Positions 43,485-52,476 of a stretch of DNA of 64,000 nt are shown here, in pieces (within the stretch, counting starts at the first letter, position 1; each line of letters opens with the position of its first letter). The DNA comes from Bacteroidota bacterium (GTDB lineage: Bacteria > Bacteroidota > Bacteroidia > B-17B0 > Aurantibacillaceae): NCBI GenBank assembly GCA_963169355.1, contig CAUJCR010000012.1, forward strand, positions 121,459 through 185,458. Reading direction: 5' to 3'. Both the position numbers and the translations under genes were made by a program. The notes beneath the pieces were generated by a model. The model did no database searches, was not told the origin of the DNA, and was given only the letters and a program-made list of their open reading frames with translations.

Positions 43485-45487
43485 TGTTACAAAAACAAAT
43501 ATTAGTCCTTTTTATTCTACTCTCAAATTTGAATCTTTTGGGGCAAAACACCCCAAAAGATTCGTCTTTAAAAACCATCACACTTGATGAAGTTTCAGTA
43601 TGTGACTTAAGCGAAGAAAAAGATCAATCATTTGATTTTTATAAAAACAACAAATTAGCAACTACCGAGGATATTTTATCTAGAATGCAAGGCGTTAATC
43701 TAATTAAGCGAGGCGCTTATGGATTAGAGCCTACTCTTCGAAATTACAATTCAGGTCAAACAAATTTAACGATTGATGGCATGAAGATTTATGGCGCTTG
43801 TACAGATAAGATGGATCCTGTTTCTATTTATGTTGAACCCTCTAATCTATCAGCTATACAAGTAGCGCATGGAGCTTCAGGAACAATGAATGGTAGCAAT
43901 ATTGGCGGACAAATAAACATGCAACTGCGGGAACCTACGCTCAACTGCCATTCTAAACTTAGTGGGCAAATTTCTCAAACGTATTTAAGTGTAAATAATG
44001 CTTACTACGCATCTGCTGCACTACAACATTCTACCGAAAAAATAGCCTATCGAGTTAATGGAACATATAGAAAAGCTAATGATTATAAAGCTGGCGGTAA
44101 TCTGCATATTCCATACTCAGGATTTGAAAAATACAATATTGGAGGCAATGTATTATTTAAAGTTTCAAAAGCTCAGTTAATTAAAATAGATTATATAGGA
44201 GATTGGGGGAAAAACATTGGCTATCCAGCTTTACCTATGGATGTAGGAAGCGCAACAGCACACATAACATCATTAACACACCAACTTCATTTTAAGAACA
44301 GTTACTTCACTAAAAATGAATTAAAATTTTATTACAACCAAATAACGCATTTCATGGATGATACACATCGCCCAAATGTTCCTATGCACATGGATATGCC
44401 AGGATGGACAAAAACAACTGGAATGTATAATGAGTTATTTGCTAGTGATAAATTAAAAATTAGGCTCGATTTTCATAATGTATATGCTCGTGCTGATATG
44501 ACGATGTATCCTACTGGCGAACCCATTATGTACATGCAAACATTGCCCGAAAACAATCTTAACAATGCTGGCTTAGCTATTAAGTATAAACTAGATTTAA
44601 AACACAAACAACAATTAAATTTTAATGCTCGTGCTGATTATTATTTGCAATCTGCCGTAAGAGGCATTGGTTATAAACAGTGGAAAGTGTTTAACACAAA
44701 TATCACAAATGAATTAGAAGATGTTTTGAAAAGTGGAAATATCTCTTATTCAAAAACATTTTTAGATAAATTATTAATTCAATTATCGGTTGGCTATGGC
44801 GAACGCCTTGCCACAAGTAACGAACGATATGGTTATTACTTATTTAATCGCCAAGATCAATACGACTATATAGGTAATATTTTATTAAAACCAGAGCAAT
44901 CCTACCAATCTGAATTACTTATAAAACATAGCTTAAAAAAAATAGATTATTCTTTTAATTTCTTTTATCATCATATAAGTAATTACATCTACTCCTACCA
45001 ACTTAACGGTATGAGCGCTATGACAATAGGTGCAAAAGGCTTAAAATCCTATAAAAATATAAATTACGCCACATCAATGGGAGGAGAATTTAATTTAAAA
45101 TATCACATTATTGATAATCTTACCTATATAAACAGCATTAAATATATTTATACAGAAACATTTGATGGGAAACCATTACCTTTAATTCCCCCATTAAAAT
45201 TACAACATGCCCTACGTTATAAATTAAATTTATTTCAGTTTCAGGTTGAGCACGATTATGCTATAAAACAAGATAGAATTAATAGTGATTATGGCGATGT
45301 TATAACTCCTGAATATCATTTATTTAACCTAAGAGCTGCTAGAAATTTTAGAATTAAATCCAGTGTTATTCAATTCTCATTAGCTTGCGAAAACATCTTT
45401 GATGTTAGATACCGTGAGCATTTAGATATTGGTCAGGTTCCAAGATTTGGCAGAAACTTTACTGCTAATCTTAATTTTATTTTTTAA
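43484..45487 (+). CDS. TonB-dependent receptor, OprC/NosA-like (copper)
   Basis: A 667-residue protein with a signal peptide ending LLGQ, a plug domain (about 30-155: TLDEVSVCDL, EDILSRMQGVNLI, LTIDGMKIYG) and a 22-strand barrel, ending in the aromatic strand ANLNFIF. The plug has GACTDKMDP with Cys106 and Met110 (CxxxM), and the barrel has ITHFMDD with His289 and Met291 (HxM), followed by MHMDMPGW. These two motifs make up the copper site of Pseudomonas OprC and occur in NosA. Further Met-rich loops (DMTMYP, IMYMQ) fit copper. It would import copper with TonB energy. Position after the FixH-like lipoproteins supports this. Confidence 0.85.
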   Translation: MLQKQILVLFILLSNLNLLGQNTPKDSSLKTITLDEVSVCDLSEEKDQSFDFYKNNKLATTEDILSRMQGVNLIKRGAYGLEPTLRNYNSGQTNLTIDGMKIYGACTDKMDPVSIYVEPSNLSAIQVAHGASGTMNGSNIGGQINMQLREPTLNCHSKLSGQISQTYLSVNNAYYASAALQHSTEKIAYRVNGTYRKANDYKAGGNLHIPYSGFEKYNIGGNVLFKVSKAQLIKIDYIGDWGKNIGYPALPMDVGSATAHITSLTHQLHFKNSYFTKNELKFYYNQITHFMDDTHRPNVPMHMDMPGWTKTTGMYNELFASDKLKIRLDFHNVYARADMTMYPTGEPIMYMQTLPENNLNNAGLAIKYKLDLKHKQQLNFNARADYYLQSAVRGIGYKQWKVFNTNITNELEDVLKSGNISYSKTFLDKLLIQLSVGYGERLATSNERYGYYLFNRQDQYDYIGNILLKPEQSYQSELLIKHSLKKIDYSFNFFYHHISNYIYSYQLNGMSAMTIGAKGLKSYKNINYATSMGGEFNLKYHIIDNLTYINSIKYIYTETFDGKPLPLIPPLKLQHALRYKLNLFQFQVEHDYAIKQDRINSDYGDVITPEYHLFNLRAARNFRIKSSVIQFSLACENIFDVRYREHLDIGQVPRFGRNFTANLNFIF

Positions 45488-45509
45488 CCTAGATTATGTC
45501 AAAATAAAA

Positions 45510-45535
45510 ATCCTCGCAAATTTACTTGCGAGGAT
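45510..45535. terminator. Bidirectional terminator between the TonB receptor and ctaD
   Basis: A perfect 10-bp inverted repeat (45510-45519 and 45526-45535, loop ATTTAC, core TCCTCGC/GCGAGGA). In the minus direction it is followed by a T5-A-T4 run, so it is strongest for the oxidase operon, which ends 30 bases before. Confidence 0.75.
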
Positions 45536-45564
45536 CTTTAATGTTTTAATTATACTGAATATGC

Positions 45565-47382
45565 TTAGTGAGCACCTCCACCATCTTCCTCGCCTTCTGC
45601 TAATGGAACTGTTTGAGGAATAAAATCTTTATCTGCTCCTGGCTTACTGTAATCATAAGCCCAACGATGAACAACAGGAAGTTTACCAGGCCAGTTTCCA
45701 TGAATATTAGCCATTGGAGTTGTCCATTCTAATGTGTTAGAATTCCATGGGTTTTGAGGTGCTTTCTCTCCACGGAACATACTGTAGAAGAAGTTAAATA
45801 TGAAAATAATTTGAGAGGTAACACCTATAATTGCAAAAACGGTAATTACCACATTTATATCTGCGATATTATCAAACATTGGGAAACTACTATTAGTGTA
45901 GTAACGACGAGGAACGCCCGCTAACCCAACAAAGTGCATTGGAATAAATACTCCATAAGCGCAAATAAAGGTTAGCCAAAAATGTAAATAACCCAATTTC
46001 TTATTCATCATTCTCAAATACAATTTAGGGAACCAATGATAAACCCCAGCAAACATTGCAAAGATTGCCGACAAGGCCATTACTACGTGGAAGTGAGCTA
46101 CCACAAAGTAGGTATCATGTACTTGAATATCTAAAGTAGAGTCAGCTAAAATAATACCAGTTACACCACCAGAAATAAATGATGAAACTAATCCCATAGA
46201 GAATAACATAGCTGGTGTAAATTGAATATTCCCTTTCCATAAAGTAGTGAGGTAATTAAATACTTTAACTGCCGAAGGAATAGCAATTAATAATGTGGTA
46301 AATACGAACACAGAACCTAAGAATGGACTCATACCAGTTACGAACATGTGATGCGCCCATACAATACAAGATAAGAATCCAATTGCTAACATAGAACCAA
46401 TCATTGCTCTGTATCCAAAAATTGGTTTACGAGAGTTTACAGAAATTACCTCTGATGAGATACCTAATGAAGGTAATAATACGATGTAAACTTCTGGATG
46501 TCCTAAGAACCAGAATAAGTGTTCAAATAAAATTGGACTACCACCTACATTATCTAAAGGACGTCCTCCAATATAAATATCAGAGAGATAGAAACTTGTT
46601 CCTAAACTTCTATCGCAAATTAATAATACTACGCAAGAAACTAAAACAGGGAATGACACCAAACCTACAATAGCTGTAATTAATAATGACCAAACTGTTA
46701 ATGGTAATCGAGTCATCTTCATACCTTTAGTACGTAGGTTGATAATTGTTACGATGTAGTTTATACCGCCTAATAATGAAGACACAACGAATAAGGTCAT
46801 GGAAATTAACCATAAAGTCATACCTAACTTAGAACCTGGCATCGCTTCAGGTAAAGCTGATAATGGAGGATATACCGTCCAACCACCAGAAGCTGGTCCA
46901 TCTTCAATAAATAAAGAACCTACCATGATAGCTGATGATAAGAAAAAGAACCAATAAGAAAGCATATTTAAAAATCCAGATGCCATATCACGAGCACCAA
47001 TTTGATACGGGATTAATAAATTAGCAAACGTTCCACTTAACCCTCCAGTTAATAAGAAGAATACCATGATTGTTCCGTGAATGGTAACCATTGCTAAATA
47101 AGCATTAGGATCAAGAATTCCATCTTTACCCCACTTATCACCCATTACAGCATTAATAAATGCAAACTTTTCGCCAGGCCAAGCAATTTGTAACCTGAAG
47201 ATAATTGACATGATAGCTGCAATAACAGCCATAACCATAGCCGTAATTAAATATTGGCGAGAGATCATCTTGTGATCCATACTAAAGATGTATTTGCTCA
47301 CAAAACTTTCGTGATGCTTGTCATGGTCGTGTGCGTGATCATGATGTCCTGCGTGTAAATCTGCTGAATGTGCGTTTGCCAT
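45565..47382 (-). CDS. ctaD: Cytochrome c oxidase subunit I
   Basis: A 605-residue heme-copper oxidase subunit with twelve or more membrane spans. Metal ligands are visible: TIHGTIMVFFLL (heme a His), GHPEVY with the CuB His-Tyr motif and Glu of the D-channel, WAHHMF (CuB His pair) and VVAHFHVVM (heme a3 and heme a His). The N-terminus is an unusual His/Asp-rich stretch (HAGHHDHAHDHDKHH) before the first span. It reduces O2 to water using electrons from CuA in subunit II. It is the last gene of the minus-strand respiratory block, 37 bases downstream of coxB. Confidence 0.95.
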   Translation of the reverse strand: MANAHSADLHAGHHDHAHDHDKHHESFVSKYIFSMDHKMISRQYLITAMVMAVIAAIMSIIFRLQIAWPGEKFAFINAVMGDKWGKDGILDPNAYLAMVTIHGTIMVFFLLTGGLSGTFANLLIPYQIGARDMASGFLNMLSYWFFFLSSAIMVGSLFIEDGPASGGWTVYPPLSALPEAMPGSKLGMTLWLISMTLFVVSSLLGGINYIVTIINLRTKGMKMTRLPLTVWSLLITAIVGLVSFPVLVSCVVLLICDRSLGTSFYLSDIYIGGRPLDNVGGSPILFEHLFWFLGHPEVYIVLLPSLGISSEVISVNSRKPIFGYRAMIGSMLAIGFLSCIVWAHHMFVTGMSPFLGSVFVFTTLLIAIPSAVKVFNYLTTLWKGNIQFTPAMLFSMGLVSSFISGGVTGIILADSTLDIQVHDTYFVVAHFHVVMALSAIFAMFAGVYHWFPKLYLRMMNKKLGYLHFWLTFICAYGVFIPMHFVGLAGVPRRYYTNSSFPMFDNIADINVVITVFAIIGVTSQIIFIFNFFYSMFRGEKAPQNPWNSNTLEWTTPMANIHGNWPGKLPVVHRWAYDYSKPGADKDFIPQTVPLAEGEEDGGGAH

Positions 47383-47419
47383 TTTTATATTCTTTTTTAT
47401 TTAGTACTACAATGTTTAA

Positions 47420-48454
47420 TTATTTAGATGCTACTCTCTTTTTAAAGCGTGGTTGTTTTAATAACCAGTTTTTATAATCTTTTTCGCTTTCTACTACAAT
47501 AGTCATTTGCATATTATAGTGCGAAGCTCCACATATTTTGTTACACATTAATTGGTAATCAAACTCTACAGGCTCTTCTCCTTTTTTAGCACGTAACTCA
47601 TTAATACCTTTCATTAAATTTACCACGTAAGGATCTTTACGCATCTCTTCAGTTGTTTTAATAGGTGTAAATTTAAATTCGGTAACCATTCCAGGTACAC
47701 AATTCATTTGTGCACGGAAGTGAGGCATATAAGCCGAATGAATAACATCACGAGAACGAATTTTAAATACTACTTCTTTTCCTACAGGAATATGAAACTC
47801 ATTTTTTACAATAATATCATCAAATCCAGTAGCATCTAACGTATCCATACCTACCATATTTTTACCATCAATTTGGCGATAGTCAGTTGAACCTAATTTT
47901 TTATCAAAACCAGCGTAACGAGCAGTCCAGTCGAATTGCTTAGCGTATAATTCAATCTCAATTCTATCTGGATTAGTTGAAGGCGAAGTTATTTCATGCC
48001 ATGATTTTAAACCGAAAATTACTACAAAAGTTAAGGCAGCAGCTGGAATACTTGTCCACAATAACTCTAATTTGCTATTATGAGGATAATACGCTGCAAC
48101 AGCATCTTTTCTTCCTCTATATTTATAAGCGAAATAGAAAAGGATAGCATTTGTAATAATAAAAGCAGTTAATATCATATACATATTAAAATCCCATAAG
48201 GCATCTAGGTGTACACCATGCTCAGAGCCAGAAGTTGGTAACATTTTATCTCCCCACAAATGGATTTGATAAAAGAATAGTGCAATAAACACTATACCAA
48301 ATAACAACATTATCTTTCCTTGAAATGAGTTATCATTATTTGTAACCTGCCATTCCGTTGTTTTCCTAAACTCACGCGAAAGTTCAATAATGCGTAATAA
48401 CTGATGGACAGCGATTATTAAAAGTATAAGTCCGATTAAAATTAACAATTTCAT
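47420..48454 (-). CDS. coxB: Cytochrome c oxidase subunit II
   Basis: A 344-residue protein with three N-terminal membrane spans (including LILIGLILLIIAVHQLLRI and IMLLFGIVFIALFFYQI) and a cupredoxin domain exposed to the periplasm. The CuA site is present as CNKICGASHYNMQM (C-x3-C-x3-H-x2-M) with the upstream His in the VIHSAYMPHFR segment. It accepts electrons from cytochrome c or directly from complex III and passes them to subunit I. It is co-directional with actF (78-base gap) and ctaD (37-base gap). The signature of subunit III is not found in the window. Confidence 0.94.
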   Translation of the reverse strand: MKLLILIGLILLIIAVHQLLRIIELSREFRKTTEWQVTNNDNSFQGKIMLLFGIVFIALFFYQIHLWGDKMLPTSGSEHGVHLDALWDFNMYMILTAFIITNAILFYFAYKYRGRKDAVAAYYPHNSKLELLWTSIPAAALTFVVIFGLKSWHEITSPSTNPDRIEIELYAKQFDWTARYAGFDKKLGSTDYRQIDGKNMVGMDTLDATGFDDIIVKNEFHIPVGKEVVFKIRSRDVIHSAYMPHFRAQMNCVPGMVTEFKFTPIKTTEEMRKDPYVVNLMKGINELRAKKGEEPVEFDYQLMCNKICGASHYNMQMTIVVESEKDYKNWLLKQPRFKKRVASK

Positions 48455-48532
48455 ATTCTTATTTTATTTTTTGTCTTTAATACTGCTCGGATAATGCCGA
48501 ATATATCAAATCGTTTATTATTATTTTAATTA

Positions 48533-49765
48533 TTAGTATGAGTGATGTTTACTTTCTTCTAAGAACGGATGGTTTTTCACCAATAATGGTCGTTTAGAAA
48601 GATTTGTTAATACTACATACATAAATACACCTAAGAAGAATAGGAAAGTTCCTAATTCCATCCAGCCTAAACCTGTCCAATGATGACCAACAGTTCCTGG
48701 CATTACTATCATAATTACATCTAAATAATGTCCAATGAAGATGATTGTTCCTACGAACATTAAGAAGAAATAATTTCTTTTTGAATCACGGCTCATTAAC
48801 ATAATCATAGGGAATGCAAAATTTACAAAAAATACAGTCCACATTAGTGCTTTATAAGATTCCCAGCGAGTTTGGAAATAGACAACCTCTTCTGGAATAT
48901 CTGAATACCAAATTAACATGAATTGAGAGAAATATAAATATGTCCATAAAAATGAAATAGCAAACATCCATTTACCTACATCGTGTAGTGTACTTTCAGT
49001 TACAAACTCTAAGTAACCTAATTTCTTTAACCATACAATCATAATTGTTAATACAATCATCGCGCTAACCCACATTCCAGAAAAAATATACCAACCAAAT
49101 AAAGTAGAAAACCAGTGAGTATCAATACTCATTACCCAGTCCCATGCAGAGGTTGAAGATGATACAGCAAAAACCACCATAAACCAAGCACTTAACTTAA
49201 TGTTTTTCCAATGATAGCCTTTTGCTTCTTCCTCACCAAGCGCATCAGCCTCTAATGAATTTTTACGAAGTTTCCAAGTAAACATTATCCAAGCTACAAT
49301 ATATAGTATAGTTCTTATCCACCAAAACACACCAAAATAACCGATTTTACCCGCAATTACCGCATCATAATTTGGATCGCCTTCGGTAGCAATACCTGGA
49401 GTCATCCATGGGTACAAGTGATGAACTTGTAATTGACCAAGAATGAAAACGGCAAGCATAAATGACAAGCCAACTGGTAAATACCAAGAAACTGCTTCGA
49501 TTAAACGTTTAATAGTAGTAGCCCAACCAGATTCTGCTGCATACTGTAAGCCTAAAAAGAAAGCAGCGCCTAAACCAATAGCCATAAAAAAGAATGCTCC
49601 AGCAAATATATTAGCCCATGCACGAGTTGAATGATAATGATGATCATCTGGTTGCTTATCGAACATAAACATACAGATGATTGAAACTAAACCAACTGCC
49701 ATAAACGCAAAAGATAACATTTTGGTTTTTGCTGGTATTACGAAATTTAATTTATCAGTGTTCAT
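48533..49765 (-). CDS. actF: Alternative complex III subunit ActF
   Basis: A 410-residue membrane protein with ten predicted spans, of the NrfD/PsrC-like family that forms half of the membrane arm of alternative complex III (quinol:cytochrome c oxidoreductase). Recognisable points are MSIDTHWFSTLFGWYIFSGMW near residue 210-230, the IWYSDIPEEVVYFQTRWESY loop and HHWTGLGWMELGTF near the C-terminus. It lacks quinone-site features seen in ActC in current structures, which I state from knowledge of the family. It is 38 bases downstream of actE. Confidence 0.93.
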   Translation of the reverse strand: MNTDKLNFVIPAKTKMLSFAFMAVGLVSIICMFMFDKQPDDHHYHSTRAWANIFAGAFFFMAIGLGAAFFLGLQYAAESGWATTIKRLIEAVSWYLPVGLSFMLAVFILGQLQVHHLYPWMTPGIATEGDPNYDAVIAGKIGYFGVFWWIRTILYIVAWIMFTWKLRKNSLEADALGEEEAKGYHWKNIKLSAWFMVVFAVSSSTSAWDWVMSIDTHWFSTLFGWYIFSGMWVSAMIVLTIMIVWLKKLGYLEFVTESTLHDVGKWMFAISFLWTYLYFSQFMLIWYSDIPEEVVYFQTRWESYKALMWTVFFVNFAFPMIMLMSRDSKRNYFFLMFVGTIIFIGHYLDVIMIVMPGTVGHHWTGLGWMELGTFLFFLGVFMYVVLTNLSKRPLLVKNHPFLEESKHHSY

Positions 49766-49803
49766 ATTAAAAATTTCTATCGTATTTATAATTGGTTCTT
49801 AAA

Positions 49804-50442
49804 TTAATGTTTAGTTGAATCAGCTACTGCTACAGTTTTAGTACTATCAGAAACAGCTACTTCTTTAGGACCTTGTAATTTTTGTACAAAGTACACTAAT
49901 TTCCAACGTTCTTCTTGACTTAAAATACTAGAGTGATTACCCATTAAACCTTTACCGTAAGTAATAGAGTGAAATATTTTACCTTCAGGTAAATTTTTAA
50001 GAGGTCCTGTGAAAGAAGGAGGGGCGCCTGGTAGTTTACCACCAACTTTTCCATCACCGCCACCACTTGCACCATGACAATGAACACAATATTTTCCAAA
50101 TAATACTTCCCCTTCTTTTTCAACTTCTACCGAATAAGGAATAGGATTTTTTAAATATAAACCTGCTTGTTCGTATCCCTCACCAGTATTTGGATAAATA
50201 TAAGGTAAATGACCTCTAGAAATAGTGCCAGCAACTGGTAAGTACTCAAATGCAGTAACAGTATCTCCATCAATCACACGTGTATCATATACCTCCAATG
50301 AAGGTGAGCGATACATGTCTGGCATAAATTCTACACCTGGACTATTAACGTCCTTTTTTCCACAAGATGTAAAACCTGTCACTAAAATAGCTGCGTAGGT
50401 ACCACATGCTATAAGTTTAAGATTTTTGTATGATAGGTTCAT
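49804..50442 (-). CDS. actE: Alternative complex III subunit ActE, monoheme cytochrome c
   Basis: A 212-residue lipoprotein (signal AAILVTGFTSC with lipobox TSC). It has one heme motif CVHCHGASGGGDGKVGG at about residue 117, and Met ligand candidate in GKGLMGNHSSIL. In the known complex, ActE is the monoheme cytochrome that passes electrons to the acceptor. The C-terminal 25 residues are a Val/Ser/Thr-rich tail. It lies between actD (24-base gap) and actF (38-base gap). Confidence 0.93.
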   Translation of the reverse strand: MNLSYKNLKLIACGTYAAILVTGFTSCGKKDVNSPGVEFMPDMYRSPSLEVYDTRVIDGDTVTAFEYLPVAGTISRGHLPYIYPNTGEGYEQAGLYLKNPIPYSVEVEKEGEVLFGKYCVHCHGASGGGDGKVGGKLPGAPPSFTGPLKNLPEGKIFHSITYGKGLMGNHSSILSQEERWKLVYFVQKLQGPKEVAVSDSTKTVAVADSTKH

Positions 50443-50466
50443 ATTTAATGAATTTTATTGTCTTAA

Positions 50467-51015
50467 TTAATATTTTGGTTCAATTGTGATTGTGCCTTTA
50501 TAATTTATTTCTTCAGCACCTGTAGAGCGTAAAATTTCATCTGCTTTTTTAGATTGCTCATCGTTCAACTCTAGGTAAATCATAAATTTATCATCAGTTG
50601 TGCGAGGATCTGGATTTTTAGGTCTAGCACCAGGTACTAACCAACAACGTAAGAAATACGTAATTGCCATACCATGAGCGGCACACAATACGGTTGATTC
50701 AAACGTAATTGGAATAAATGCCGGGATATTAAAATAATATGCCCAGTTTGGTTTACCACCAATATCAACTGGCCAATCATGAATCATCATATACCACATC
50801 ATTAGGGTTGCCAACGACATACCAGTAATTCCGTAGATGAATGAACATATTGCAATTCGAGTACGAGGTACGCCCACAATAGGATCAATACCATGAACAG
50901 GAAATGGTGTGAATACATCTGCAATACGAATACCTGATTCACGAAGCTTTTTACATCCTTCTAATAAAGGAACCTCATCGTTATAAATACCGTGTATAAT
51001 TTGTTTAGTTGCCAT
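50467..51015 (-). CDS. actD: Alternative complex III subunit ActD (DUF3341)
   Basis: A 182-residue protein with a soluble N-terminal region (IIHGIYNDEVPLLEGCKKLR, ADVFTPFPVHGID) and two membrane spans (about 60-85 and 105-130), including the family's WAYYFNIPAFIPITFESTVL stretch and PGARPKNPDPRTTDDKF. This is the DUF3341 protein ActD of alternative complex III. It is 29 bases downstream of actC. Confidence 0.95.
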   Translation of the reverse strand: MATKQIIHGIYNDEVPLLEGCKKLRESGIRIADVFTPFPVHGIDPIVGVPRTRIAICSFIYGITGMSLATLMMWYMMIHDWPVDIGGKPNWAYYFNIPAFIPITFESTVLCAAHGMAITYFLRCWLVPGARPKNPDPRTTDDKFMIYLELNDEQSKKADEILRSTGAEEINYKGTITIEPKY

Positions 51016-51044
51016 ATATTTTTGTATAACTAATTCTTAATTAA

Positions 51045-52433
51045 TTAATGATGTGAATGATGAGCTGCTTCTTTTTTTTGAGCTTCACCAGACGATTTTA
51101 AAATTGATTTTAACTCTGCTTGTGCAATAACTGGGAATGTACGAGAGTACAATAAGAAGAACACAAAGAACATTCCTATTGTTCCTACAAAAATACCCAC
51201 ATCAATAAATGAAGGTGTATATGTATTCCAAGTAGATGGTAAATAAGTACGGCATAATGTAGGAACGATGATTACGAAACGTTCGAACCACATACCAATA
51301 TTTACCACAATAGATAAAATAAATGTAAATACTAAGTTAGTACGTAACTTTTTAAACCAGAATAATTGAGGAGAGATTACGTTACAAGTCATCATAATCC
51401 AGTAGCTCCAAGCTAAAGGTCCAGTCGCACGATTTAAGAATGCATATTGTTCCCATTCAACTCCAGAATACCAAGCTACAAATAACTCCGTTAAATAGGC
51501 AACCCCTACTATTGAACCTGTTACAATAATTACAATGTTCATGTACTCAACATGTTTTACTGTAATATACGCTTCTAATTTATATGCTTTACGAACTACT
51601 AACATTAATGTTAATACCATTGCAAATCCAGAGAATACCGCACCAGATACGAAATAAGGAGGGAAAATGGTTGTATGCCAACCTGGAACAATAGAAGTAG
51701 CAAAGTCGAAAGATACGATAGAGTGTACTGAGAATACTAACGGAGTAGATAATCCAGCAAGTACTAAAGAAACCTCTTCGAAACGTGACCAGTGACGAAC
51801 ATTTCCACCCCAACCAAAACTAGCAATTGAGTAAATTTTCTTAGCTACTGGGTTCACCACTCTATCACGAATCATAGCAAAATCTGGAACTAAACCAATA
51901 TACCAAAACACAACCGATACCGAGAAATAAGTTGATACCGCAAATACGTCCCATAATAATGGAGAGTTGAAGTTAGGCCATAAAGAACCAAATTGGTTTG
52001 GTAAAGGGAATAACATATAATCTAACCAAGGGCGACCAGTGTGTAATAATACGAAGATAGCGGCACAACATACGGCAAAGATTGTCATCGCCTCAGCCGA
52101 ACGGTTAATAGCCATACGCCATTTTTGACGGAATAATAATAATACGGCTGAAATTAAGGTACCTGCGTGACCAATACCAATCCACCAAACGAAATTGGTA
52201 ATATCCCAAGCCCAATCCACACCATTATTTGAACCCCATGCACCAATACCTACACCTATTGTATAAGCTAAACAGCCAATACCCCAAGCAAAGGTAATGC
52301 AAGCAATTGTAAATAATATATACCATAGACGGGTTGCTTTACCTTCTATTGGCGCGATAATATCATCAGTAATGTTACGATACGTTTTATTACCTAATAT
52401 TAATGGCTCTCTAATTTGTGATTCTGCGTGCAT
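51045..52433 (-). CDS. actC: Alternative complex III subunit ActC (NrfD-like, quinol-binding)
   Basis: A 462-residue protein of about ten membrane spans in the NrfD/PsrC family. Conserved segments include NFVWWIGIGHAGTLISAVL (about 88-106), MNRSAEAMTIFAV-like AINRSAEAMTIF, FPNFNSPLLWDVFAVSTYF-type stretch and SFDFATSIVPGWHTTIFPPYF (about 222-242). It forms the quinol-oxidising membrane subunit with ActB sitting on the periplasmic side. The C-terminus ends in a His cluster (AAHHSHH). It is 43 bases downstream of actB. Confidence 0.95.
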   Translation of the reverse strand: MHAESQIREPLILGNKTYRNITDDIIAPIEGKATRLWYILFTIACITFAWGIGCLAYTIGVGIGAWGSNNGVDWAWDITNFVWWIGIGHAGTLISAVLLLFRQKWRMAINRSAEAMTIFAVCCAAIFVLLHTGRPWLDYMLFPLPNQFGSLWPNFNSPLLWDVFAVSTYFSVSVVFWYIGLVPDFAMIRDRVVNPVAKKIYSIASFGWGGNVRHWSRFEEVSLVLAGLSTPLVFSVHSIVSFDFATSIVPGWHTTIFPPYFVSGAVFSGFAMVLTLMLVVRKAYKLEAYITVKHVEYMNIVIIVTGSIVGVAYLTELFVAWYSGVEWEQYAFLNRATGPLAWSYWIMMTCNVISPQLFWFKKLRTNLVFTFILSIVVNIGMWFERFVIIVPTLCRTYLPSTWNTYTPSFIDVGIFVGTIGMFFVFFLLYSRTFPVIAQAELKSILKSSGEAQKKEAAHHSHH

Positions 52434-52476
52434 AATAGTTTAAATTCAGAATTTATAATTTAGTTTTTTTCAGTTA

